This document shows positions 36,148 through 44,153 of a DNA stretch of 64,000 bases, in pieces. Source of the DNA: an uncultured Nitrospirota bacterium (lineage in GTDB: Bacteria > Nitrospirota > Nitrospiria > Nitrospirales > UBA8639). The stretch's first letter is position 1, and the number at the start of each line of letters is the position of its first letter. The notes below the pieces were generated by a model. That model saw only the letters and a program-made list of their open reading frames with translations, did not search any database and was not told where the DNA came from. Both the position numbers and the translations under genes were made by a program. Location: assembly GCA_937139405.1 (NCBI GenBank), contig CAKZPV010000047.1:1-64000 (forward strand). Reading direction: 5' to 3'.

Positions 36148-36584
36148 GCCTGCCTCTTAAGTCGGGTTTGAATGCGGGTTGCGAGTTGTTGCTCCTGTTC
36201 TTTATGTGCAGGTATTTGTCGCCATGATCGAGATTGGACGCCTTGAGGTGACCAAAATTCTCGAATCTGTTTGACTGTGATCTGGCTACCAGATTGTCCT
36301 GGGGTAATATTCAGGATAAAACGGGCTCGTTCTTGATTCATACTCCGTTGAAAGACGCCACCTGCAGCGGTCTTTGGGTTATGGACGTTAATCCAATCAG
36401 TCTCGATGACGCCATTGGACTTGTCAGTACGACGCAATTCAAATTCATGTAGACTGGACAGCGCGACACTCCAGGTGTCTTCAAGCGAACAGGTCGTCTT
36501 CAGGCGGGGTGCGTTGGTCCAGCCAGCACACCCCGACATGAAGAAACACACAACGAATACACTGAGGAACAATCGATTCATCAT
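36141..36584 (-). CDS. Small outer-membrane lipoprotein, unknown function
   Basis: 147 aa. The lipobox FFMSGC places acylation at C19. The following GVIETDWINVHNP and repeated V.Q.REFW strands resemble BamC-like small beta domains, but not strongly enough for a name. It sits between the porin gene (stop abuts its start) and the flavoprotein gene (7-bp overlap), so it belongs to the operon. Confidence 0.7.
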   Translation of the reverse strand: MMNRLFLSVFVVCFFMSGCAGWTNAPRLKTTCSLEDTWSVALSSLHEFELRRTDKSNGVIETDWINVHNPKTAAGGVFQRSMNQERARFILNITPGQSGSQITVKQIREFWSPQGVQSRSWRQIPAHKEQEQQLATRIQTRLKRQAC

Positions 36585-38006
36585 TTAGAAATACGTGGAC
36601 ATACTCATCTGCCAGCCGTTACGCGACTGCGGGTCATCTTTATGGTCGTTAAACGTCCAAGCAAATTTGAGTACAGAATCTTCAACGGGTCTAAAGTTAA
36701 AGCCTAACGTGAGTCGTTGAAGGTCGTTGACATTCCCGCTTCTTTGGGTGTTGGTATCAGCCTCTCCCCATCGTACGACGGCGGTGAATGTCGAAGAATC
36801 ACCGAAGTATGTGGGAGCCGCTTGTTTAAGAAAATCTGGCATGAAATGGTAATTGCCTTGGACATAATAGCCAGCCATACGTTTGGGTGGCGTGCCATTG
36901 ACAGCGGCCACATTTTTCGACCCGCCGCCGATTCGTGTCCAAGCCGCTTCTCCAAGTAATTCAAAGGGGCCTCGTTGAATCAAGCCGTCTACTGCCCAAA
37001 TGGTCATGTAGTGATCTCGTTCATCATCCCACTTGCCATGATGAACAGAGCCCGCGACTTCGATGCCGAGAATGGGGCTTACGGAAATCCGGCTCACAAT
37101 GGCTTTATTTTCATTGTTATCGGTTTTGAAGCTGCCTCGGTTTCCCCGATACCCACCTTCTCCAAAGGTGGCTCCACCTGTGGCACTGCTTCCTCCGTCA
37201 AATCCTTGCGTGACGTAAAATTCGTAGTCGACTTTGGAAAGCTGTGTCGGATAGACCGTTCCGAAAAATCCAATTCCTGATTCGGCAAAGGTCGAAGGAA
37301 TAATCAATCGACTGACCATGGGGCGTAGTGGAAGATCATTGAGAGGGGAATCATGAACAAGATTGAACCGACCCATGGGAATCAAAATGATCCCACCTCG
37401 GAGGTTCAACCAATCTTCAAATCGATAGTCCATGGTGGCAAATTCGATCTTGATGTCGCCGTCACCCTGGTTGCTTTGAGGACCGCCATGCTCAATTTCG
37501 ACTTCTGCGGCCACACTGAGACGGTCAGTAACTTGGGAGTAAAAGAACGGGACAAATCGTTCTTGGTCAAACTCTAATCCCTCTGAGCAATCACGTGATC
37601 CGGCGTTGTTACAATCTGAGATCGTAAAATCGATATAGCCACCGACGATTGTTTTTGGCGCACGGACGAAAGGTTTGGCATATACCGTCCGACCACCTTC
37701 AAGAACACTCCCGCCAGTGACCCAATCCCCACTGCCTCCTTGAATCCTCTGTTGTGATTGATTGGTTTGACCTAGGCCGCGCACAGGCATATTTGTAAAG
37801 TCAGTTGGTGGCGTATTCTGCGGAGTTCGACGCATGATATCTTCTAATCGTCGGTCCACAATCCGCTCAATTTCTTCCTTCGAAACGGAATCGACGGCAA
37901 CTGGGACCTCGGAACCACCTTTGGCACTTGCCACATTACTCAACCCAAATCCTCCTACGAGCAAACTGAAAGCTGCAAAAGCCACAAACATCAACCGAAA
38001 CCTCAT
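36585..38006 (-). CDS. Outer-membrane porin-like beta-barrel protein
   Basis: 473 aa. Signal peptide ending near ASA, a short helical segment with VSKEEIERIVDRRLEDIMRR (possible trimeric coiled coil), then many alternating amphipathic strands and a terminal Phe (MSMSTYF), as in outer-membrane barrels recognised by BAM. FATMDYRFEDWLNLRGGIIL is the typical dispensation of such porins. Substrate unknown; the Fur-type operator upstream suggests a role in iron or flavin traffic. GGGAG ribosome-binding site. Confidence 0.75.
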   Translation of the reverse strand: MRFRLMFVAFAAFSLLVGGFGLSNVASAKGGSEVPVAVDSVSKEEIERIVDRRLEDIMRRTPQNTPPTDFTNMPVRGLGQTNQSQQRIQGGSGDWVTGGSVLEGGRTVYAKPFVRAPKTIVGGYIDFTISDCNNAGSRDCSEGLEFDQERFVPFFYSQVTDRLSVAAEVEIEHGGPQSNQGDGDIKIEFATMDYRFEDWLNLRGGIILIPMGRFNLVHDSPLNDLPLRPMVSRLIIPSTFAESGIGFFGTVYPTQLSKVDYEFYVTQGFDGGSSATGGATFGEGGYRGNRGSFKTDNNENKAIVSRISVSPILGIEVAGSVHHGKWDDERDHYMTIWAVDGLIQRGPFELLGEAAWTRIGGGSKNVAAVNGTPPKRMAGYYVQGNYHFMPDFLKQAAPTYFGDSSTFTAVVRWGEADTNTQRSGNVNDLQRLTLGFNFRPVEDSVLKFAWTFNDHKDDPQSRNGWQMSMSTYF

Positions 38007-38037
38007 GATGTAAACTCCCTAATTTGGGACTCCTGGT

Positions 38038-38070
38038 CCTCTGAGGTGAATGAGATATGGAGCTCAGAGG
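38038..38070 (-). repeat. Hairpin in the porin gene leader
   Basis: CCTCTGAG (38038-38045) is the reverse complement of CTCAGAGG (38063-38070), with a 17-nt loop. CTGAGG within it could alternatively pair with CCCTCAG at 38071-38077. It lies in the 97-bp gap between the zinc ribbon gene and the porin gene. Confidence 0.4.
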
Positions 38071-38103
38071 CCCTCAGATTGGCATCACAAGTGGATCAAA
38101 TGA

Positions 38104-38328
38104 CTAGGAGGAACTCCTAGAGGAGGGGGGGGTGGTGCAGAGCTGGAACGTGACTTCGGAGTGTGCTAGAGAAGAAAAAGGTATAGAAACAAGACGTTTG
38201 CAACGTTTACATTTCAATTCAACACCTTCAATCCCTAACTTCGCCACGAGTTGTCCACATTCACATCGAGCCTCGGACGGGCTAGACTGTCCCTCGCTAT
38301 TAACCATTTGTCGCTGACTTGAATTCAT
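38104..38328 (-). CDS. Small Com-like zinc ribbon protein
   Basis: 74 aa. C22, C24, C40 and C43 in RCECGQLVAKLGIEGVELKC and KRC form a treble-clef-like zinc ribbon resembling Com, the Mu phage translational activator, and related small bacterial proteins. The tail after residue 60 is Ser/Thr/Pro-rich. First gene behind the Fur-controlled promoter, ahead of the porin. A DNA- or RNA-binding regulatory role is inference. Confidence 0.65.
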   Translation of the reverse strand: MNSSQRQMVNSEGQSSPSEARCECGQLVAKLGIEGVELKCKRCKRLVSIPFSSLAHSEVTFQLCTTPPSSRSSS

Positions 38329-38358
38329 GAAAAATAAAAATTATGGTATGAATTACTT

Positions 38359-38377
38359 GAGAATGATTATGAATTCT
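38359..38377. promoter_or_regulatory. Second, weaker Fur-like site
   Basis: GAGAATGATTATGAATTCT shares about 12 of 19 positions with the Fur consensus and is spaced 28 bp from the strong box on the same face range. It lies between the strong box and the zinc ribbon start codon and may extend Fur occupancy. Confidence 0.45.
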
Positions 38378-38386
38378 AAGTTAAAT

Positions 38387-38405
38387 GATATTGATAACCA
38401 TTATT
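38387..38405. promoter_or_regulatory. Fur box, near consensus
   Basis: GATATTGATAACCATTATT matches the 19-bp Fur consensus GATAATGATAATCATTATC at 16 positions. It overlaps the -10 region of the leftward promoter for the zinc ribbon-porin-flavoprotein operon, and lies about 240 bp before the rightward lipoprotein-apbE pair. The fur gene itself is in the window. Confidence 0.82.
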
Positions 38406-38433
38406 ATTAAAGAAATTGACTGGAGTTTGTCAA
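38403..38433 (-). promoter_or_regulatory. Leftward promoter of the flavoprotein operon
   Basis: On the minus strand a perfect TTGACA (38433-38428) and AATAAT (38408-38403, 5/6) are separated by 19 bp. The -10 element overlaps the strong Fur box, which fits iron-dependent repression. The interval between the divergent genes (38329-38642) shows no other recognisable element apart from the TTGAC/GTCAA inverted repeat at 38416-38433. Confidence 0.55.
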
Positions 38434-38642
38434 TCCCTAAAGAGGCATTTATCAAAAAATAATGGACCTAAGGTGTTTTAGTTAGGCGGAATATTTCATT
38501 CTCAATCCGAGAGAAATGACATGCTCAGCTATCTGTCAATTTTTTTAAAAATGATAGAAGCATATTATGCTTCCATGCTGTTGATGAGTAGAATGTTAAT
38601 CCTAATGGAGCGAAGACGTTGCATTGAAAAGGATGGTTGTTC

Positions 38643-39236
38643 ATGTTCTTTTTCATGGCTCGTGTCTGGATGTTTTTTTTTATGTTTTTGGCGGGGTGTT
38701 CCACTTGGGAGTCACAAGACTTAGAGCCCGCGACGAGAAATGTTTCGGTCGTGGTTGGGTTCATTCAGGTAGAGCCAAGTGGTCCGTATTTCCGAATGCA
38801 TCAGGCTGAAGCCTACGTTCAATATTTCGATGTCGTAAATAGTAAGACCGGGAAACGAACCAGAGTCCATCTTGAACCGAAGGCGGTGAGGTTTGTGACG
38901 AAGTTATCACCAGGGCATTATGAGCTGTTCCGGATACAAATTGGCGAAGGGCCTTTTCGGTCAGAATCTCATGTCAAAATGAGTTTTGAAGTGCTGGCGG
39001 AAAAAACGATGTACCTGGGAGTTTGGCGATTGCGAGTTGATCCGCCCAAAACGGTTCGGATGCTTCAATGGGAAGTTTTAGCGAAAACCCAAAGTTTGGA
39101 CCCCTCACTAGTGTTCCATCATGTTGTTGACGATAAGCCATTGGAATTTTCTTTGCTTCAACCTGTTACCCATCATGTCCGTCTTTTTTCGGTGGCCCCT
39201 TCTCAGCCACGGGCCAAATATTTTTATCGAAGATGA
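38643..39236 (+). CDS. Lipoprotein, unknown function, upstream of apbE
   Basis: 197 aa. Hydrophobic head and lipobox FLAGC near residue 19 indicate a lipoprotein. The ATG at 38643 is chosen because AAGGA ends 9 nt upstream; a TTG two codons earlier is in frame. The mature part is beta-rich (VSVVVGFIQVEPSGPYFRMH) with no recognised domain. apbE follows 66 bp later. Confidence 0.7.
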   Translation: MFFFMARVWMFFFMFLAGCSTWESQDLEPATRNVSVVVGFIQVEPSGPYFRMHQAEAYVQYFDVVNSKTGKRTRVHLEPKAVRFVTKLSPGHYELFRIQIGEGPFRSESHVKMSFEVLAEKTMYLGVWRLRVDPPKTVRMLQWEVLAKTQSLDPSLVFHHVVDDKPLEFSLLQPVTHHVRLFSVAPSQPRAKYFYRR

Positions 39237-39302
39237 TGTGTGGCAATGATGATAAGGTTGAGTCCTTGCAATAAGACTCATGTATTCTTTGGAGGCGTAT
39301 GA

Positions 39303-40343
39303 ATGGATTGGTTAAGGAGAGGATCATTGTCATCATTTAAGGTCTGGTTTTTCCTTATGCTTACCCTCGGTTTCTTGTGTTCAAGTGTGAGCGAGAGTCA
39401 TTCCAATGATGTTCTCATCAAGAGAAGTCAGTATTTAATGGGAACTCTGGTCTTTGTCACCGGGGTGGCTCCGGAAGAAAAGGTCGCCAAGGACGCGGTG
39501 GCAGCAGGCTTAGCCGAAATACGTCGGATTGAAAAACTCATGAGTACGTGGATCCCCACGAGCGAGCTGTCAAAGGTGAATGCGGCTGCCGGAAGACATC
39601 CTGTCAAAGTCAGCTCAGAGAATATGGAGGTCCTGAAAGCTTCAATGCATATGGCTGTATTGACGGAGGGTGGATTCAATATTGCGGTGGGGCCAGCTGT
39701 TGATGCGTGGAATGTGAGTCGAGAAGGGAGAATTCCTTCGGATAAAGAATTGGATGCCGTACGTCCATTCATTTCTCTGGAAAATATTGTATTAGATGAA
39801 CAGGCTGGAACCGCCTATCTCAAGCATGCAGGGATGCAAGTTGATGTTGGAGGCATCGGCAAAGGGTATACTGCTGATCTCGTGGTGGATGTTATGCAAA
39901 AAGAAGGGGCCACTGCAGGCGTGGTCGCTCTTTCAGGGGATATCAAAACATTTGGTCGTATGCCGGATCAGGAACGATTTGTGTTTGGGATCCAACATCC
40001 TCGTAAGGAACAGGGACATACCTTGGGTCGAATCGAATTAGAAAATGAAGCGGTGTCGACGGCAGGAGATTATCAACGGTTTATGATGAAAGACGGCATT
40101 CGCTATCACCATATTCTTGATCCTGCAACGCTTCAACCAGCTAGAGGTTCTCAAAGTGTGACTGTCATTGCGAAAGATGGCGTCATGGCTGACGGGTTAG
40201 ATACGGGCATCTTTGTCATGGGTCCAGAAAAGGGTATGGCCCTCATCGAATCGCTATCCGATGTCGAAGGCGTTATTGTCAATGCTCAAGGGGAAGTTTT
40301 GGTATCCTCCGGGCTCAAGTCTCGCTTGAAATTAGAGCCCTAG
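39303..40343 (+). CDS. apbE: FAD:protein FMN transferase ApbE
   Basis: 346 aa with an N-terminal signal segment. Motifs: STWIPTSELSKVN, VDVGGIGKGYTADLVVDVMQ, LSGDIKTFG, HILDPATLQPA and MADGLDTGIFVMG, the metal and FAD-binding residues of ApbE. It transfers FMN from FAD to Thr of SGAT-type proteins in the periplasm. The obvious client is the FMN-binding protein of the divergent operon. GGAGG ribosome-binding site 7 nt before the ATG. Confidence 0.95.
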   Translation: MDWLRRGSLSSFKVWFFLMLTLGFLCSSVSESHSNDVLIKRSQYLMGTLVFVTGVAPEEKVAKDAVAAGLAEIRRIEKLMSTWIPTSELSKVNAAAGRHPVKVSSENMEVLKASMHMAVLTEGGFNIAVGPAVDAWNVSREGRIPSDKELDAVRPFISLENIVLDEQAGTAYLKHAGMQVDVGGIGKGYTADLVVDVMQKEGATAGVVALSGDIKTFGRMPDQERFVFGIQHPRKEQGHTLGRIELENEAVSTAGDYQRFMMKDGIRYHHILDPATLQPARGSQSVTVIAKDGVMADGLDTGIFVMGPEKGMALIESLSDVEGVIVNAQGEVLVSSGLKSRLKLEP

Positions 40344-40357
40344 ATGTACGAGATCTG

Positions 40358-40378
40358 ATCTGACTGACAGTGTCAGAT
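40358..40378 (+). terminator. Hairpin after apbE
   Basis: ATCTGAC pairs with GTCAGAT around a 7-nt loop, 15 bp past the apbE stop. There is no T tract, so termination efficiency is doubtful. Confidence 0.35.
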
Positions 40379-40500
40379 TGGATCATGACTTATTCCGAAA
40401 GCAGACGTTTAACCATCCCCAATCTATTTGCTCACGAATAGTCCGGAATAGGCCAAGTGCGGAAGTTCGGCTCCGAGATCGCACCGCCGTGATGCATTCG

Positions 40501-41649
40501 CTAGGGATTGAAAAAGAAGTCAGCCGTCAATGAAGTGGACTCCCACGGCAGTTGTTCGTCCTTAGATTTGGAGATTACCTCAAGTCTGACTTTCTGAAAC
40601 ATTGAGGTTATGGATGTGCCCTTTTCTGAGATGTGGCTAAGTAAGGACTCGGTGTACAAACCATTGGCGCCTACACCGTCGGATGCCGTCTTGCCGGGAG
40701 ATGTTGCATACCCAATTAAAGAACCAGTAGGGGCGTTCATGGTAGCAAGTCCTCGTTGCCCTGTGCCACGGCTCCAGCTCCTTTCGAATGGATTATCTCG
40801 GCATGCATCCAGGATCACGATGTTTACAGAACACTTGCTTTCTTCCATATGGCTAAGGACTCGATTGGCATCAACGCAATCGTACTCAACCATTCTCTCG
40901 GATTTCAGGTTGGCATCAATTGGTATTACATAGTTCAAGCCTTTGATTTGCACACCATGTCCGGCAAAGAAATAGAGACCAACATGATAGTCCTTGAGTT
41001 TTTCTCCAAAATCATCAATGGCAACTTTCAAATCTTTCTGTGTGGGATCGATGATTTTGATGACCTCAAAACCTAACTCCTGTAACGAGTTGGCTATTGC
41101 ATTTGCGTCATTATTTGGATTTCCGAGGGGTGTCGCGTAGGTATAGTTCGCGCAACCGACAATCAGTCCCAATCTCTTTTCCTTGCGAGGTGAAAACACT
41201 GCTTGCGGTGCAGTAATGATCTCACGAAAAGAAAAGATTGGTCTCCCAGCAATGTCACCCGTCTTAATAATCTCGAATCTATGCTTAGAAATATTATTAT
41301 TGTATATCTCAAGAAGGGTGATTACCTGTTCTTGGTTGTCTCTTACAGTGGGGTGAATTGTTAGGCAAAGGAAATCCAGGAATGTTTGATCTGGAACATG
41401 GAGAAGATTGAACCTACTATCGGTGAAAACCCACTCATCAGGCCAATCATCATTCAGAGTGGTGTGTTTCCAAATGTCCTTCTGGGCAGTCTGGTATCTG
41501 TGGTCTGTTGAGGGGAGACTAGATAAATCAAATAGTCGTCCTAAAAAGTTCGTTTGATCCAGATTTCCATACCAGGAAATTTTAGTGATTAGGAATGCAT
41601 CTAGGATATTCCGTCGTGTTGACAATTCGATCTTATGCGTTTTTGACAT
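40501..41649 (-). CDS. Caspase-fold (peptidase C14) protein with AbiJ-NTD3-like N-terminus
   Basis: 382 aa. The C-terminal caspase domain (about residues 158-382) has the catalytic His231 in FFAGHG and Cys283 in LDACRDNPF; GLIVGCANY opens the fold. The N-terminal ~145 residues (TRRNILDAF, GRLFDLSSLPSTDHRYQTAQ, KDIWKHTTLNDDWPDEWVF) match the pattern I recall for AbiJ-NTD3, found fused to effectors in antiphage proteins. No signal peptide, so it acts in the cytoplasm. Probable abortive-infection protease. The gene is isolated from known defence partners. Confidence 0.8.
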   Translation of the reverse strand: MSKTHKIELSTRRNILDAFLITKISWYGNLDQTNFLGRLFDLSSLPSTDHRYQTAQKDIWKHTTLNDDWPDEWVFTDSRFNLLHVPDQTFLDFLCLTIHPTVRDNQEQVITLLEIYNNNISKHRFEIIKTGDIAGRPIFSFREIITAPQAVFSPRKEKRLGLIVGCANYTYATPLGNPNNDANAIANSLQELGFEVIKIIDPTQKDLKVAIDDFGEKLKDYHVGLYFFAGHGVQIKGLNYVIPIDANLKSERMVEYDCVDANRVLSHMEESKCSVNIVILDACRDNPFERSWSRGTGQRGLATMNAPTGSLIGYATSPGKTASDGVGANGLYTESLLSHISEKGTSITSMFQKVRLEVISKSKDEQLPWESTSLTADFFFNP

Positions 41650-41660
41650 TTCCAGATTCC

Positions 41661-41912
41661 TTAGAATATGCCGGCGTGCGCCCTAACAATATTTAGGCCG
41701 ATCCGGCTCTTAGTGCGGATCGGCGTAAGCCCCCCCTTCTGATAGCGATCAGTCGTGAACTTCCGCTTTGGGTCGTTTTCAGCCCGTTTGCGCAGGAGCC
41801 TGTGCGCGGCGGCTTTGTGGTGGTCTGACCCTATCTGTCCGGTCAGATCTGGGCTAATAAACGCAGGATTAAACTCAATGGTGATTATATCTGTTGGTTC
41901 CTCAGATATCAT
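41661..41912 (-). CDS. Hypothetical protein overlapping ynfA
   Basis: 83 aa, basic C-terminal half ([20 protein letters not shown]). Its ATG overlaps the TGA of ynfA by four bases (ATGA), and its stop lies 11 bp before the caspase gene start. Sequence is not recognised and could be non-coding; the tight overlap is the main support. Composition is richer in GC than the caspase gene. Confidence 0.35.
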   Translation of the reverse strand: MISEEPTDIITIEFNPAFISPDLTGQIGSDHHKAAAHRLLRKRAENDPKRKFTTDRYQKGGLTPIRTKSRIGLNIVRAHAGIF

Positions 41913-42241
41913 TGAATAATCGGTCGAGGTCCCCAGAGGATTAACCCTGCTCCAAGAAGACAAATTCCAGCCCCAATAAGATCCCACCGATCCGGAACCA
42001 CTCGTTCTACGACAAACAGCCATACAAGGGAAGCAGCAATATACACGCCGCCGTAAGCAGCAAATGCGCGTCCTGCAAAGGCTGTCTCGGAGCGAGTCAA
42101 TAATAGGCCAAAGATGACCAGACTCACCGCGCCTACGATGCCCCACAACGGCGATCGTCCCAACCTGAGCCAGGTCCAAAACGCAAAGCACCCACCAATT
42201 TCAGCGATTGCCGCCGTCATATAAACTGTTACCGTGTTCAT
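41909..42241 (-). CDS. ynfA: YnfA/UPF0060 family small membrane protein
   Basis: 110 aa with four membrane helices, typical of UPF0060 (about 108-110 aa). [20 protein letters not shown] and [20 protein letters not shown] are the family blocks. The fold is related to small multidrug resistance transporters; the transported substrate is not established. It may share an mRNA with the small gene and the caspase gene downstream. Confidence 0.92.
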   Translation of the reverse strand: MNTVTVYMTAAIAEIGGCFAFWTWLRLGRSPLWGIVGAVSLVIFGLLLTRSETAFAGRAFAAYGGVYIAASLVWLFVVERVVPDRWDLIGAGICLLGAGLILWGPRPIIQ

Positions 42242-42451
42242 TGAGGCATCCCTTCAAAAATGAATACACTACGAGGAGCTTCCGACAGTATTTCTCGGAA
42301 TCGTTTTTGCTTCTCTTTAAAATCTTTGAAATTGTTATAGAAGCGAGTAGAAATATCAACTATTCATACAACGACACTATCGTGGCAGGTTTCTCTTATC
42401 AAATTTTGGCAAAAGAGAAATAAAGGGTATCCTTACAATTTGAAGGTCGTG

Positions 42452-43375
42452 ATGTCTAAGAAACCATTTGTGAGTGTTGTGATCCCTATTTTTAATGGGG
42501 CGTTATTTATTGCGAGAGCAGTGGAGAGTGTGCTGGCTCAAACATATAAGGATTTCGAGATTATCATTGTTGATGATGGTTCGACTGATGACAGTCGAGT
42601 CGTTCTCACCCAATTCGCGAATCAACCTTTTATTCGCTGCCTCTACCAAGATAATGCCGGTCCTGCTCAGGCTAGAAACTTAGGAATTGAATCAGCTTTG
42701 GGGGAATATATTGCATTCCTTGATTGTGACGATTTCTGGTTTCCAGAAAAGCTGGAAGCGCAGGTTGCCATGTTACGAGGAAATTCCCATCCAGTTCTGG
42801 TTCATTCCAACTATGAGGTCATTGCTTCCGAAGGACGGATTATTCAACAGGCAAAAGCAGGACAAACTCGCGATGCTTTTCATAAAGCTTTTTCGGGTGG
42901 GCAAGCACCTTTGTTATCGACTACTATCATTTCTCGAATTTTGCTTGAACAAGTTGGAAAATTTGATCCAAACTTATGGGTTTCGGAGGATTCAGATTTA
43001 ATCCTTCGATTATATGAAAGGGTGCCATTCGAATGTATTGAGCAAACCCTGGTGCACAAATTTCAGCAGATTCATGGGGATTCGGACATTCCTTATGATA
43101 AGGATACGCATCAAAAAAATGTTTTAACCAGCCGAGAGCGTTTTCTTACTTGTGTACAGAATCGTCCAACTCTGAATCAAGAACAGCTGACTGCTCTCAA
43201 CCGCGAATGGAGTAGCTTTTACATTATGAAGGGCGGATTCCAAGAACGGCAGGGGCGATGGGCAGAGGCTCGTCGGCAGTATCTATCGGCAATTGCAAAG
43301 GAACCATTTCGATTACGTGGATATACTCGTTTCTTACGAACGTTTCTCATGTCACCAAGTAATTTTGAAAAGTGA
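42452..43375 (+). CDS. Glycosyltransferase family 2
   Basis: 307 aa from the ATG of MSKKPFVSVVIPIFNGALFI. Nucleotide-sugar binding fold GT-A: IIIVDDGSTDDS, GPAQARNLGIESALGEYIAF and the metal-binding LDCDDFW. No membrane segment. Probably adds a sugar to cell-surface polysaccharide or LPS, but no other surface-sugar genes are near. An in-frame TTG 12 nt upstream is an alternative start; AAGG precedes the ATG. Confidence 0.88.
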   Translation: MSKKPFVSVVIPIFNGALFIARAVESVLAQTYKDFEIIIVDDGSTDDSRVVLTQFANQPFIRCLYQDNAGPAQARNLGIESALGEYIAFLDCDDFWFPEKLEAQVAMLRGNSHPVLVHSNYEVIASEGRIIQQAKAGQTRDAFHKAFSGGQAPLLSTTIISRILLEQVGKFDPNLWVSEDSDLILRLYERVPFECIEQTLVHKFQQIHGDSDIPYDKDTHQKNVLTSRERFLTCVQNRPTLNQEQLTALNREWSSFYIMKGGFQERQGRWAEARRQYLSAIAKEPFRLRGYTRFLRTFLMSPSNFEK

Positions 43376-43401
43376 GCCAGGATGAGTAGAAGGCGTACAT
43401 G

Positions 43402-43430
43402 AAAAAGGGGGCATTCGAGCCCCCTTTTTT
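43402..43430. terminator. Bidirectional intrinsic terminator
   Basis: AAAAAGGGGGC and GCCCCCTTTTT flank an ATTCGA loop. With T runs in both directions it serves the glycosyltransferase (+) and the iron operon ending with the Spy-like gene (-), which converge here. Confidence 0.93.
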
Positions 43431-43461
43431 GTTAGATATTTAATTGTTGAAAGAATTGGTG

Positions 43462-44133
43462 TTAGCTTTTGTGTTCTTTGCTGTGGTGTTTGTAGCCACC
43501 AGGATGGCCTTTGGCTCCCATGCCAGTACCTTGATAGGCATTGATTCGATCATGGACGGTCTTCATCCGGGCCCGTTGCTCAGGGGTCAATACGGCTTTG
43601 GCATCGCGACTGGCTTTGACTGACGCGAAGTACATGCCAGCTCGTGTGTCATAGAGATCTTTTAATTTAGCTTCAACTTCACTGAGTGACCCTTTATCAT
43701 CCCGTAAAAGTTCATGGAGGTCCACGCTGGTGAGTTGAATATCTGCCTTCATTTTGATCTTGGTCTTTTCAAAGTCAGTTTTGATTGTTTGAAGTTTGGT
43801 TGTTTGATCGTCCGTGATGGCCATACCGTCTTTAAATTTCAAAATATGATCGATAAATTTCGAGGCACTTTGATGTGGACCATGATTACCTCCACTCATT
43901 TTCCCTTTCATCCCGTGGCCGCCATGCATACTTCCACCAGAGTACCCTTTTCCATGTCCCATCGAGCCTGACCCATGCGGCGATGTTTTTCCTGAGGCAT
44001 GGTGAGCGTTTCCACCTCCCCCATGGCCATATCCGCTAGCTAGAGCGAGTAAGGGAAATCCCAAGACCAAGCTGAGTACTCCAGCCCAGATGGGAAGCAA
44101 CCGAAAACCGTGTCTGCTGTGTTTAGGTGTCAT
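43462..44133 (-). CDS. His/Gly-rich periplasmic Spy/CpxP-like protein
   Basis: 223 aa with a signal peptide. Residues ~33-92 are rich in His, Gly, Ser and Met (GYGHGGGGNAHH, MHGGHGMKGKM), a likely metal-binding zone. The C-terminal helical part carries LTPEQRARMKTVHDRI, the LTxxQ motif of Spy/CpxP and related metal-resistance proteins. It begins 20 bp behind the iron transporter ATPase gene, thus in the same operon; a periplasmic iron or metal buffer is inferred. Confidence 0.75.
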   Translation of the reverse strand: MTPKHSRHGFRLLPIWAGVLSLVLGFPLLALASGYGHGGGGNAHHASGKTSPHGSGSMGHGKGYSGGSMHGGHGMKGKMSGGNHGPHQSASKFIDHILKFKDGMAITDDQTTKLQTIKTDFEKTKIKMKADIQLTSVDLHELLRDDKGSLSEVEAKLKDLYDTRAGMYFASVKASRDAKAVLTPEQRARMKTVHDRINAYQGTGMGAKGHPGGYKHHSKEHKS

Positions 44134-44153
44134 GTGGAAAACCTCCTTTCACT

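Noticed and set aside
38416-38433. TTGAC/GTCAA inverted repeat as a separate operator
   Set aside because: It is mostly explained by a -35 box on the minus strand; the plus-strand copy has no matching -10 element.
41913-42191. Upstream extension of the 83-aa hypothetical gene over ynfA
   Set aside because: The extension would be a shadow frame of ynfA, whose membrane-protein family match is clear; only the part after the ATGA overlap is retained as a low-confidence gene.
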